From Hymenobacter sp. CRA2 (lineage in GTDB: Bacteria; Bacteroidota; Bacteroidia; Cytophagales; Hymenobacteraceae), in contig NZ_MVBC01000021.1 of NCBI RefSeq assembly GCF_002007105.1, positions 1-64,000 on the forward strand: 64,000 bases of DNA, in the 5' to 3' direction. Every line of letters starts with the position of its first letter. The stretch's first letter is position 1. A program made the translations under genes and the position numbers. The notes beneath the pieces are model-generated. The model was given only the letters and a program-made list of their open reading frames with translations. It was not told the DNA's origin and searched no databases. Positions 63,965 to 64,000 of this stretch are shown piece after piece.

Positions 63965-64000
63965 CTAGTCGAACTGGTCTTCCGACAGTTCGTCCTCGTC
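63965..64000 (-). CDS. C-terminal end of an unidentified protein (runs off the window)
   Basis: The minus-strand frame from the window edge encodes DEDELSEDQFD and stops at TAG 63965-63967. A terminator follows at 63943-63901, which supports this as a true gene end. The acidic tail does not identify the protein; the body lies beyond base 64000. Confidence 0.55.
   Translation of the reverse strand, partial: DEDELSEDQFD

Overview
The window looks like a chromosomal segment of a high-GC Bacteroidota, most likely Hymenobacter or a close relative (Cytophagales, Hymenobacteraceae). The evidence is a SusC/SusD pair, bacillithiol synthase BshA, the gene string ostA-bamD-rpoZ-coaBC-porD(DUF4835)-recN, TAnnTTTG promoter boxes instead of TTGACA/TATAAT, few Shine-Dalgarno sites, and GC-rich coding sequence. 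Genus assignment is inference; no rRNA or tRNA gene was seen.

Layout. 1-4.9 kb is accessory: the 3' end of an IS630-family element that has cut the front off a GIY-YIG gene, a fused ABC exporter, an AT-rich orphan gene, an orphan barstar, and a 42-bp repeat array. 4.9-18.5 kb carries mixed housekeeping and hypothetical genes: CPBP protease, two methyltransferases, an ACT-domain protein, a very large AsmA-like protein, a TerB-like protein, a YiaA-like protein, a tail-specific protease and a phosphoesterase. 18.5-24.4 kb is a SusC/SusD nutrient uptake locus behind a 370-bp AT-rich leader, followed by a small carboxypeptidase-regulatory-domain protein. 24.4-31.4 kb has an FAD dehydrogenase, a DUF1304 membrane protein, a lipase, a TPR histidine kinase, a 2-hydroxyacid dehydrogenase and a Kazal lipoprotein.

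31.5-41.0 kb is a minus-strand block for envelope and core functions: fabI, recN, porD-like, coaB, coaC, rpoZ, bamD, an OstA-like gene and a glycerophosphodiesterase. CoaB and CoaC, normally one bifunctional protein, are separated here by a ~109-bp palindromic element. 41.4-57.5 kb contains tilS, mdh, a macro-domain/AlkD pair, tandem rhomboid proteases, mutL, a GH3-beta-lactamase fusion, bshA, an A-type Fe-S carrier and a ChaN-like lipoprotein. 57.6-64.0 kb holds a NatA/NatB-type ABC pair, an ECF sigma factor with its probable anti-sigma, a repeat-dense intergenic island, and dnaJ/grpE. A last minus-strand gene runs off the right end.

The most unusual content lies between genes. There is a family of ~110-bp palindromic elements, including two almost identical copies in opposite orientation 5 kb apart, one of them inside coaBC. 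There are two degenerate arrays with strict 42-bp and 21-bp periods, the latter joined to a perfect 52-bp palindrome. Several broken gene remnants are present, and two envelope genes have a promoter box abutting the start codon, which suggests leaderless mRNAs.
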